Source of the DNA: Syntrophaceae bacterium UBA1062
GTDB taxonomy: Bacteria > Desulfobacterota > Desulfomonilia > UBA1062
Length of the DNA stretch: 5,379 bases
Direction: 5' to 3'
Assembly (NCBI GenBank): GCA_002316295.1
Contig: DCDF01000122.1
Location: forward strand, 1-5,379
The notes under the pieces were generated by a model that was not told the DNA's origin, made no database searches, and saw only the letters and a program-made list of their open reading frames with translations. Each line of letters opens with the position of its first letter. The stretch's first letter is position 1. The translations under genes were made by a program, and so were the position numbers. This document shows, piece after piece, positions 1-5,285 of the stretch.

Positions 1-1061
1 GGTACCGCATCGACGGCATTCTTCACGATGTGCTCACCCTGCCCAAGAGGGTCCACTCGGCCGTGGTCTCACGCATCAAGGTCATGGCGTCGCTCAATAT
101 CGCCGAGAAAAGACTCCCTCAGGACGGCAGGATCGGCATCAAGCTGGGCGATCACTCGGTCGACCTGAGAATCTCGGTGGTGCCCACCGTCAACGGCGAG
201 CGGGTGGTCATGCGAATCCTCGACAAATCGAGCGTGCTCTACGGCCTGGAGGAGCTCGGCTTCTATCCGGATGACCTGGCGAGGATCGAGCGGCTCATCA
301 AGCAGGAGCACGGCATCATCCTGGTGACCGGGCCAACCGGGTCGGGAAAGACCACCAGCCTCTACTCCATGCTGAGCAGGATCAACTCGCCGGACAAGAA
401 CATCCTCACTATCGAGGACCCCATCGAATACCAGCTCAAGGGCATCGGCCAGATCCCGGTGAACACCAAGGTCGGGCTCACCTTCGCCTCGGGCCTGCGG
501 TCCATTGTCAGGCAGGACCCGGACGTGATTCTCGTAGGCGAGATCCGCGACCTCGAGACCGCGGAGATCGCCATCCAGGCGGCGCTCACCGGCCACCTCG
601 TCTTCTCCACCCTGCACACCAACGATTCCGCCAGCGCGGTAACGAGGCTCATCGACATGGGCATCGAGCCTTTCCTCGTGACCTCCTCCGTGAACGCCAT
701 ACTCGCCCAGCGGCTCGTGCGCAAGATCTGCCCGTCGTGCAAACAGGAATACTTCCCGGAAGACGAGAGCCTCTTGGAAATCGGCCTTTCCAAGGACATG
801 CTCGACAGAGACGGATACCTCCACCGCGGAGCCGGCTGCAGCGAGTGCATCGGCACCGGGTACAAGGGCAGGACCGGCATATACGAGATCCTTTTCATGA
901 GCGATGCCATCAGAAGCACTATTCTCAAGTCGTCTGACTCCAACGTCATCAAGAGTGTGGCCGTCGGTGAGGGCCTCCACACCCTGAGACAGGACGGCGC
1001 CAGGAAAGTCGAGGACGGAATAACCACCATCGAGGAAGTGCTCAGGGTGACGCAGCAGTAA
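1..1061 (+). CDS. gspE: Type II secretion / type IV pilus assembly ATPase, GspE/PilB family (5' partial)
   Basis: This is the C-terminal 352 residues of a secretion ATPase; the frame is open to the left edge, with the first whole codon at base 3, so the true start lies outside the window. Proteins of this family form a cytoplasmic hexamer that hydrolyses ATP to drive pseudopilus or pilus assembly at the inner membrane. Numbering from the GTG codon at 30, I see the end of the N2 domain (SRIKVMASLNIAEKRLPQDGR, about 14-34), Walker A GPTGSGKT (101-108), the Asp box TIEDPIEY (127-134), a Walker B region RQDPDVILVGEIRD (161-174), the His box TGHLVFSTLHTNDS (187-200), and a zinc-type tetracysteine motif (C234, C237, C270, C273). 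The C-terminus ITTIEEVLRVTQQ is GspE-like. PilB shares nearly all of these motifs, so the GspE/PilB choice is tentative while the family is certain. The next gene is radA rather than the gspF that often follows gspE. Confidence 0.93.
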   Translation, partial: YRIDGILHDVLTLPKRVHSAVVSRIKVMASLNIAEKRLPQDGRIGIKLGDHSVDLRISVVPTVNGERVVMRILDKSSVLYGLEELGFYPDDLARIERLIKQEHGIILVTGPTGSGKTTSLYSMLSRINSPDKNILTIEDPIEYQLKGIGQIPVNTKVGLTFASGLRSIVRQDPDVILVGEIRDLETAEIAIQAALTGHLVFSTLHTNDSASAVTRLIDMGIEPFLVTSSVNAILAQRLVRKICPSCKQEYFPEDESLLEIGLSKDMLDRDGYLHRGAGCSECIGTGYKGRTGIYEILFMSDAIRSTILKSSDSNVIKSVAVGEGLHTLRQDGARKVEDGITTIEEVLRVTQQ

Positions 1062-2419
1062 TGGCGAAGCAGAGACGGATTTACCGCTGTTCTTCGTGCG
1101 GACAGGTTCATTCCCAGTGGATGGGAAAATGCGCCCAGTGCGGTGAGTGGAACACCCTTTTCGAGGACGTGCTCCAGGAAACCAGGAGCATTCAGGCGGC
1201 CCGGACGAGAAACGGCGCTCCCGTACCTCTGAGCGACATCGTTTCCGCGTCTTCCACGAGAAAGAAGTGCGGGATCGGCGAGCTCGACCGTGTCCTGGGC
1301 GGGGGTGTCGTGGAATGCTCCCTTGTGCTCATCGGCGGAGATCCGGGAATCGGAAAATCCACCATCATGCTCCAGATGGCGCACAATCTCGCCGCGTCCG
1401 GCTCGAGCGTCCTGTATGTGAGCGGCGAGGAGTCCGCCGTGCAGCTCAAGTTGAGAAGCGAGCGCCTGGACATCGTCTCCGACGGCATCCTCATCTATCC
1501 CGAGGTGGTGCTCGAAGAGATCAGACAGCAGATAGCGGCCATCAGGCCGGACGTCGTGATCGTCGATTCCATACAGTCGGTGTTTTCCTCGCAGGTGGAC
1601 GCCCCGCCGGGCAGCGTGTCGCAGATCCGGGAAGGGGCCGGCATTCTCATGGAGGTCGCAAAGGGGATGAACACCGTGGTCTTCGTGGTCGGGCACGTGA
1701 CCAAGGACGGATGGATCGCAGGGCCCAAGATGCTCGAACATATGGTGGACACTGTGCTGTACTTCGAGGGAGACGCCTCGGGGGTCTATCGTATTCTGAG
1801 GACGGTCAAGAACCGATTCGGCACATCAGGCGAGATCGGCGTCTTCGAGATGAAGTCGTCCGGCCTCGTCGAGGTGAGCGACCCTTCTTCCATCTTCATC
1901 CACGGCCTGGGAGGCGATGTGGCGGGAAGCTCGGTGATGGCCACCGTGGAGGGCAGCCGGGCATTCGTGGTCGAAGTCCAGTCGCTGGTGAGCCGGACAA
2001 ACTACAGCATGCCCAAGCGCATCTCCATCGGTCCCGATCATTCGCGTCTCTCCGTTCTTCTGGCGGTTCTGGAAAAGCGGGCCGGGCTCGTCCTGTCTCA
2101 TTCCGACGTGGTCGTCAACATCGCCGGAGGCATGCGGGTCTCCGAACCCGCGGTCGACCTGGCGGTGGTCATGGCCATTGCATCCAGCGCACTCGACAGG
2201 CCCGTGAAAAAAGGTACCGTCTGCATCGGCGAAATCGGTCTGGGCGGAGAGATCAGGCCGGTGAATCACATGGAGCAGAGGATCAAGGAAGCCCTTAGAA
2301 CCGGCTTCACCCATGCGCTGATCCCTGCATCGAACCGGAATTCCCTGGACTTCGTGAAAGGCATGGAGCTCACGCCGCTTTCCCACGTGCGGGAAGCGCT
2401 CGAAACATTTTCCCGGTAG
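1061..2419 (+). CDS. radA: DNA repair/branch migration protein RadA (Sms)
   Basis: RadA is a RecA-like hexameric ATPase that loads on D-loops and extends heteroduplex by branch migration during recombinational repair; it acts in the cytoplasm. The 452-residue length matches the family. Visible in order: an N-terminal C4 zinc finger (C10, C13, C24, C27, in the pattern CxxC-x10-CxxC), Walker A GDPGIGKST (93-101), Walker B VVIVDS (165-170), the RadA-specific KNRFG motif (250-254), and a C-terminal Lon-protease-like domain (about 280-452) containing GGMRVSEPAVDLAVVMA. By family knowledge that domain is proteolytically inactive and serves as a scaffold; the Lon-type catalytic Ser context (GPSAG) is replaced here by EPAVD. 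The ATG overlaps the upstream stop codon by one base (TAATG), which fixes the start and suggests translational coupling. No strong Shine-Dalgarno precedes it; AGGGTGA about 11 nt upstream is the best candidate. No clear intrinsic terminator follows. Confidence 0.97.
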   Translation: MAKQRRIYRCSSCGQVHSQWMGKCAQCGEWNTLFEDVLQETRSIQAARTRNGAPVPLSDIVSASSTRKKCGIGELDRVLGGGVVECSLVLIGGDPGIGKSTIMLQMAHNLAASGSSVLYVSGEESAVQLKLRSERLDIVSDGILIYPEVVLEEIRQQIAAIRPDVVIVDSIQSVFSSQVDAPPGSVSQIREGAGILMEVAKGMNTVVFVVGHVTKDGWIAGPKMLEHMVDTVLYFEGDASGVYRILRTVKNRFGTSGEIGVFEMKSSGLVEVSDPSSIFIHGLGGDVAGSSVMATVEGSRAFVVEVQSLVSRTNYSMPKRISIGPDHSRLSVLLAVLEKRAGLVLSHSDVVVNIAGGMRVSEPAVDLAVVMAIASSALDRPVKKGTVCIGEIGLGGEIRPVNHMEQRIKEALRTGFTHALIPASNRNSLDFVKGMELTPLSHVREALETFSR

Positions 2420-2505
2420 CGCCGACCCAGTGCCGGTGCTCGTCCCATTGATGAAGGATTTTCACATCTTGAGGAGAACCGAGCCCTTGCTTCCTTGGCC
2501 AGAGC

Positions 2506-2520
2506 TATTATGTATATATT
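2506..2520 (+). promoter_or_regulatory. AT-rich promoter-like stretch upstream of the 121-codon gene
   Basis: The 118-bp gap between radA and the next gene is GC-rich at first and then becomes abruptly AT-rich. It holds two -10-like hexamers, TATTAT (2506-2511) and TATATT (2515-2520), each 5/6 to TATAAT. No well-spaced -35 is present: TTGCTT at 2487-2492 sits 13 or 22 bp away, and TTGGCC at 2495-2500 is 14 bp from TATATT. The position is right for a promoter of the following gene, but the call rests on composition and -10 resemblance only. Confidence 0.25.
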
Positions 2521-2537
2521 AAAGGCGAAAAGAGGAA

Positions 2538-2903
2538 ATGACGATAGCCTGGATTATGAGGAAATATAATGTTTATACATTCCCTCCCGGTGTCGGAAGG
2601 TATGAACTCATCAAAGAAAACCCGGAGCAGACTGGCGATGCGGAAGAGGATTACTGGAACGAATGCTTTACCTGGCAGGATCTGAAAATGGTCGTTCCCT
2701 ATTTCCGTTCGCTGGGGTGGAAGGTGGCGGTGGAACCGCTCGCGCGGGAAGATGCCATGGGTAAAATACACATATTTTCATTTACTTGCGGCATCAACCA
2801 TGATTTCAGAATCCTGGACATATCCGGAATCCGCATCATCATGGCGCGGGATTTCGGCATCCACAGATCCATAAAAGAGTCTTTGAATCCAATAGGCTAT
2901 TGA
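2538..2903 (+). CDS. Hypothetical protein, 121 aa, unrecognised family
   Basis: I do not recognise this protein. It is small, soluble-looking and mixed in charge, with no signal peptide, no membrane segment and no repeats. It is rich in aromatic residues (W5, W40, W46, W61 and many Tyr/Phe). The central part, EEDYWNECFTWQDLK (36-50), is acidic-amphipathic. It is followed by VPYFRSLGWKVAVEPL (53-68) and a strand-like C-terminal half (KIHIFSF, RILDISGIRIIMARDFG). The two Cys (C43, C84) form no metal motif. The start is uncertain: ATG at 2538 has GAGGA only 1 nt upstream and AAAGG 12 nt upstream, while in-frame ATG at 2556 (115 aa) has no visible ribosome site. The protein-like residue mix and lack of a competing frame support a real gene. 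Its base composition is more AT-rich than gspE-radA, so it may have been acquired. The promoter of the IHF-like gene overlaps its stop codon. Confidence 0.68.
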   Translation: MTIAWIMRKYNVYTFPPGVGRYELIKENPEQTGDAEEDYWNECFTWQDLKMVVPYFRSLGWKVAVEPLAREDAMGKIHIFSFTCGINHDFRILDISGIRIIMARDFGIHRSIKESLNPIGY

Positions 2904-2939
2904 CTTCCTCTTGATAAGCGATTAATAATATTATATAGT
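2900..2939 (+). promoter_or_regulatory. Probable sigma-70 promoter(s) of the IHF-like gene
   Basis: Two overlapping sigma-70-like promoters can be read. The first pairs TTGACT (2900-2905) with TAATAA (2923-2928) at 17-bp spacing. The second pairs TTGATA (2911-2916) with TATAGT (2934-2939), also at 17 bp. The stretch 2918-2943 is almost pure A/T, unlike its surroundings. The first -35 overlaps the TGA stop of the upstream gene. Transcripts from either would start roughly 25-40 nt before the IHF-like ATG, giving a short leader with a strong ribosome site. The assignment is from sequence resemblance only. Confidence 0.6.
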
Positions 2940-2973
2940 TATACGAGTTAGCGGTCCATGAAAGGAGGAAAGT

Positions 2974-3273
2974 ATGGCTACGTTAACCAAGAGCGGGATT
3001 ATTGATGAAATCGTTCTCAACACAGGACTTTCCCGGAAAGAAGCCAGTGATGGAGTGGAGACGTTCATCGAGATCATAAAAGAAACACTCGAAAAGAAAG
3101 AACCGGTGAGCATTTCCGGATTCGGAAAATGGAAGGTCAGAGAGAAGACTGCACGGAGGGGGCGCAATCCGAAGACAGCCGAAGAGATAGTCATTTCTCC
3201 CAGAACCGTCGTCACCTTTTCCCTGTCGAATGTTCTCAGGTCGAAGCTGTCCGGGAAGGAAGAAGAACAGTAA
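2974..3273 (+). CDS. ihfA: IHF/HU-family DNA-bending protein, IHF alpha-like
   Basis: This 99-residue protein belongs to the bacterial histone-like HU/IHF family, which binds DNA as a dimer and bends it sharply by inserting a proline from each beta-arm into the minor groove. Visible are the helical dimerisation half (TKSGIIDEIVLNTGLSRKEA, 5-24, through about residue 40), the signature ISGFGKWKVREK (47-58), the arm tip RGRNPKT with the intercalating proline at P66, and VVTF (79-82). The VVTF segment and the ISPR context favour IHF alpha over HU. I use the symbol for resemblance only, because no partner subunit gene is seen here. Position 53 is Trp where GFGxF is usual. The start is firm: AAAGGAGGA (2961-2969) lies 4-5 nt before the ATG. 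The length and charged tail (GKEEEQ) are normal for the family. It seems to be monocistronic from the promoter just upstream. Confidence 0.93.
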   Translation: MATLTKSGIIDEIVLNTGLSRKEASDGVETFIEIIKETLEKKEPVSISGFGKWKVREKTARRGRNPKTAEEIVISPRTVVTFSLSNVLRSKLSGKEEEQ

Positions 3274-3328
3274 CGCGCTCTTCAGAGATAACGAGAAAGA
3301 CATCCGGGGATACAGGGCGCCATCAATG

Positions 3329-3334
3329 AGGTAC
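3329..3334. repeat. Target-site duplication, left copy (AGGTAC)
   Basis: These six bases, AGGTAC, directly precede the left terminal repeat of the insertion sequence and are repeated exactly after its right end at 5090-5095. A perfect 6-bp duplication fits the short duplications reported for IS1634-group elements and indicates a recent, unrearranged insertion. Because both flanks also share one further G on the left and C on the right with the element tips, the exact boundary could shift by one base. Confidence 0.9.
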
Positions 3335-3360
3335 CCTGAGTTCCCTGAAGATTGTAACGA
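3335..3360 (+). repeat. Left terminal inverted repeat of the insertion sequence
   Basis: The 26-bp left end has an outer block CCTGAGTTCCC (3335-3345), five unmatched bases (3346-3350) and an inner block ATTGTAACGA (3351-3360). Against the reverse complement of 5064-5089 the outer 11 and inner 10 positions match exactly and the middle five all differ, giving 21/26. The bipartite pattern suits a cleavage-proximal block and a transposase-binding block, which is an inference from how such ends usually work. Confidence 0.93.
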
Positions 3361-3409
3361 TGAAGGGGGGATAAGTCTTTAATAAGAATAAATATTGGTG
3401 TGATTTCTC

Positions 3410-3438
3410 TTGTATTTAGCCTCGTTACAATGTATACG
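3410..3438 (+). promoter_or_regulatory. Candidate transposase promoter overlapping the internal hairpin
   Basis: TTGTAT (3410-3415) and TATACG (3433-3438) are separated by 17 bp and point towards the transposase. An alternative -10 is TACAAT (3426-3431, 5/6 to consensus), with no good -35. Either -10 would lie within the inverted repeat 3421-3448, so a protein binding the TTGTAACGA motif could block transcription. Resemblance to consensus is modest. Confidence 0.35.
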
Positions 3439-3448
3439 TTGTAACGAG
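3421..3448 (+). promoter_or_regulatory. Perfect 10-bp inverted repeat/hairpin before the transposase, copying the IS end motif
   Basis: CTCGTTACAA (3421-3430) and TTGTAACGAG (3439-3448) are perfect reverse complements separated by 8 nt (TGTATACG). Each arm contains the 9-bp core TTGTAACGA of the terminal repeats. The stretch 3419-3431 (GCCTCGTTACAAT) is a 13-bp identical direct repeat of 5061-5073 at the right end. The 3' arm ends at the first bases of the ribosome site (GAGGAG from 3446, then GAGAGGG at 3451-3457, 7 nt before the ATG). Plausible roles are a transposase-binding operator for self-repression, or an RNA hairpin that limits translation when the element is read by outside promoters. 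The structure is seen; the role is inferred. Confidence 0.75.
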
Positions 3449-3464
3449 GAGAGAGGGATCGTAC

Positions 3465-5075
3465 ATGGCGGCCATCGTACACCAGATCAATAAAAAAACC
3501 GGGGTTACCTACGTGTATGAGTCGATCTCTTATTGGGACAAGGACAAGAAGCAGTCCCGGGCAAAGCGCAAGTGCATCGGCCGGATTGACCCCCAAACCA
3601 GGGAAGTTGTTCCCACGCAGAAGAGAGAAGCGCTCGCAGGCAGGGGAAAGAAACCCAAGAGAGGACCGATACCCATTGACCGGACTGCTCGATGCTTCTT
3701 TGGTGCCACCTACCTCTTCGACCGTATCGGGGAGGATACCGGGGTGAAGGAGGATCTGAAGGCATGCTTCCCCGAGAGCTACCGGCAGATCCTCTCCATT
3801 GCCTACTACCTGATCCTGGAGGACAGGAACCCGTTGAGCCGTTTCCCTCGCTGGGCTGCGATCCATCGTCATCCCCACGGCGAGGTCATCTCCTCGCAGA
3901 GGAGTAGCGAGCTCTTTGCACCCATCACCGAGGAAGCCAGGCAGCGGTTTTTCCGGCTTCAGGCAAAACGTCGGGTAGAGAAGGAATACCTGGCCTATGA
4001 CAGCACGTCCATATCCAGTTATTCACAATGCTTAAGGCAGGTGCGCTACGGCAAGAACAAGGATCACGAGCATCTGGCCCAGCTCAATCTGTGCCTGCTC
4101 TTCGGGCAGCAGTCCCGTCTGCCGTTTTATTACCGCAAGCTCGCAGGCAACATTCCCGATGTGAAGACCTTGAGGAAGCTGCTTCACGATATGAACACGC
4201 TTGGGCATGAGAAGGTCAAGGTGGTCTTAGACCGGGGCTTCTTCAGCGCAGCCAACATCAATGCCATGTACAAGCATCACCTGAAGTTCCTCATTGCCGC
4301 CAAGCTGCCTTTAAAGCTCATCGAGAAGCATCTCGACCCCGTTCGGGAGAAGATGCGCAACTTTACCCATTACAGTCAGGCCTACCAGCTTTATGCCTAC
4401 TGTCTGCCGATTACCTGGGAGTATGTTCAGGACCGCCCCTATAAAGGGGACACCATCGAAGAGGATCGCCGGATGTATCTCCATCTGTACTATTCCCCGG
4501 AGCGGGCCTTAGAGGATGAGAAGGCCTTCACCAACCGGCTTGTCTCTTTGCAAGAGGAGTTGGAGAGCGGAGAGCGCCACCCGGATCATGAGAGGCTCTA
4601 TGCCAGGTATTTCGAGGTCAGGAGCACGCCGGTTAGAGGCACGAAGGCCATTGCCAAGGAAGAGGCCCTGGCGGAGGCGAAACGCAATTACGGGTATTTT
4701 GCCCTCCTGAGCAATGAGATCAAGGATCCGGTGGAAGCCCTTGAGATCTACCGGAACAAGGACCTGGTGGAGAAGGCCTTCGACAATCTCAAAGAGCGGT
4801 TGAACCTGAGGCGTGTGGCTGTCTCATCGGAGCAGAGTCTGGACGGCAAGCTCTTCGTGCAGTTCATCGCGCTGATCTTCCTTTCATACATCACGAAGAA
4901 AATGCATGAAAACAAATTGTTTAAGGACTACACCCTGCAGGAGGTCCTCGATGAGCTCGATGTCATTGAATGTTTTGAGGTGCCAGGTCAGCAACGGCAG
5001 GTCGGCGAAATTACGAAACGCCAGATGGATCTCTATGCCAAACTGGGCGTCACCCCTCCTGCCTCGTTACAATAA
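3465..5075 (+). CDS. DDE transposase, IS4 superfamily, IS1634-like
   Basis: The 536-residue protein is an RNase H-fold DDE transposase that would cut and join the ends of its own element. The N-terminus (HQINKKTGVTYVYES, then SYWDKDKKQSRAKRKCIGRID) is typical of IS1634-type enzymes and gives a basic DNA-binding region up to about residue 75. The catalytic triad can be placed at D179 (YDSTS), D256 (VVLDRGF) and E436. E436 is in Y429-x2-K432-x3-E436-x6-K443, matching the IS4 YREK pattern except for Lys in place of the Arg. The long stretch between D256 and E436 (about 180 residues) fits the beta-strand insertion of IS4-type enzymes. No frameshift or internal stop is present, so it looks functional. 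GAGAGGG 7 nt upstream supports the ATG. The last codons (PPASLQ, stop) are read through the right inverted repeat. Codon and base use are less GC-biased than in gspE-radA, consistent with a mobile gene. Confidence 0.95.
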   Translation: MAAIVHQINKKTGVTYVYESISYWDKDKKQSRAKRKCIGRIDPQTREVVPTQKREALAGRGKKPKRGPIPIDRTARCFFGATYLFDRIGEDTGVKEDLKACFPESYRQILSIAYYLILEDRNPLSRFPRWAAIHRHPHGEVISSQRSSELFAPITEEARQRFFRLQAKRRVEKEYLAYDSTSISSYSQCLRQVRYGKNKDHEHLAQLNLCLLFGQQSRLPFYYRKLAGNIPDVKTLRKLLHDMNTLGHEKVKVVLDRGFFSAANINAMYKHHLKFLIAAKLPLKLIEKHLDPVREKMRNFTHYSQAYQLYAYCLPITWEYVQDRPYKGDTIEEDRRMYLHLYYSPERALEDEKAFTNRLVSLQEELESGERHPDHERLYARYFEVRSTPVRGTKAIAKEEALAEAKRNYGYFALLSNEIKDPVEALEIYRNKDLVEKAFDNLKERLNLRRVAVSSEQSLDGKLFVQFIALIFLSYITKKMHENKLFKDYTLQEVLDELDVIECFEVPGQQRQVGEITKRQMDLYAKLGVTPPASLQ

Positions 5076-5089
5076 CTCGGGAACTCAGG
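5064..5089 (-). repeat. Right terminal inverted repeat of the insertion sequence
   Basis: This is the right partner of the repeat at 3335-3360, with inner block TCGTTACAAT (5064-5073) and outer block GGGAACTCAGG (5079-5089). The transposase stop codon TAA (5073-5075) sits inside it, so the inner block also encodes the last residues of the protein. Confidence 0.93.
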
Positions 5090-5110
5090 AGGTACCGGCG
5101 CACGTACCTC
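5089..5110. repeat. Inverted repeat GAGGTAC-N8-GTACCTC at the insertion site
   Basis: GAGGTAC (5089-5095) and GTACCTC (5104-5110) are perfect reverse complements with an 8-nt spacer (CGGCGCAC). Removing the element and one duplication copy restores the same 7-bp arms, since base 3328 is also G. The original locus therefore carried this inverted repeat downstream of the IHF-like gene, and the element entered one arm. No T-run follows, so a classical terminator is not supported. Confidence 0.6.
5090..5095. repeat. Target-site duplication, right copy (AGGTAC)
   Basis: AGGTAC immediately follows the right end of the insertion sequence and is identical to 3329-3334. It marks the outer limit of the element and the resumption of host sequence. 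Confidence 0.9.
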
Positions 5111-5171
5111 TCTGCCAGCAAAAGGTCGTGCACGGTCAGTCTCCAATGAGAGAAGGATCTTGAAAAATCAA

Positions 5172-5212
5172 GCGGAGGGTTGCGGAAGAGATCGCTTTTT
5201 CTTCCGCTCCGC
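5172..5212. other. Inverted repeat, possible hairpin or minus-strand terminator
   Basis: GCGGAAGA (5182-5189) and TCTTCCGC (5200-5207) form a perfect 8-bp stem with a 10-nt loop. GCGGAG (5172-5177) can pair with CTCCGC (5207-5212) as an alternative outer stem, sharing one base. On the plus strand no T-run follows. On the minus strand the stem is followed after a few bases by TTGATTTTTCA, so termination of leftward transcription is possible but not strong. Confidence 0.35.
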
Positions 5213-5243
5213 CCGAACAAAACCTTTCGATATCTCGTCATTC

Positions 5244-5285
5244 ACGGATCGCCGGCACACCTGCCGGATTGGGTGATCGATCCGT
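5244..5285. other. Nested inverted repeat forming a long bulged hairpin
   Basis: ACGGATCG (5244-5251) pairs perfectly with CGATCCGT (5278-5285). Directly inside it CCGGCA (5252-5257) pairs perfectly with TGCCGG (5262-5267) around a CACC loop. The result is 14 paired bases broken only by a 10-nt bulge (5268-5277) on the 3' side. It is not followed by a T-run. It could be a structured RNA leader, an operator, or part of a repeat family; nothing in the window decides between these. Confidence 0.5.

Larger units (their letters stand above)
3335..5089 (+). mobile_element. Complete insertion sequence, IS4 superfamily, IS1634-like, 1755 bp
   Basis: The element is bounded by 26-bp imperfect terminal inverted repeats (3335-3360 and 5064-5089) and by a perfect 6-bp direct repeat of target DNA. 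It carries one uninterrupted transposase gene that fills about 92% of its length. The size, single ORF, ends starting CCTGAG and the Y-x2-K-x3-E-x6-K transposase signature fit the IS1634 group of IS4-related elements. Nothing is truncated, so it is potentially active. It has a 104-bp left leader (3361-3464) holding an internal hairpin that repeats the terminal motif, and essentially no right non-coding part because the transposase stop lies inside the right repeat. It lies 61 bp downstream of the IHF-like gene and does not disrupt a recognised gene. No passenger gene is present. The name of the specific element cannot be given without a database comparison. Confidence 0.95.

Noticed and set aside
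1..6. GGTACC at the very left edge, also at 2213-2218, 3330-3335 and 5091-5096
   Set aside because: The copies at the insertion sequence are explained by the target duplication plus the element tip or host base. The others look like chance hexamers and share no further flank.
362..1741. Long minus-strand open frame (459 codons) spanning gspE and radA
   Set aside because: It lies antisense to two unmistakable genes. Its residues are low in recognisable motifs and it is explained by the GC-biased third positions of the sense genes.
1147..2298. Plus-strand open frame of 383 codons inside radA
   Set aside because: The product is extremely rich in Arg/Gly/His, typical of an out-of-frame reading of GC-rich coding sequence, and it lies wholly inside radA.
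2418..2440. Weak hairpin after radA (AGCGCCG with CGGTGCT, one G-U pair, 9-nt loop)
   Set aside because: No T-run follows and the stem is short, so an intrinsic terminator cannot be supported.
2508..2771. Minus-strand 87-codon frame opposite the unknown gene
   Set aside because: It has no ribosome site or motif and overlaps a more protein-like plus-strand frame.
3458..3481. Short direct repeat ATCGTACA around the transposase start
   Set aside because: It is eight bases only, partly coding, with no symmetry to other element features; chance is sufficient.
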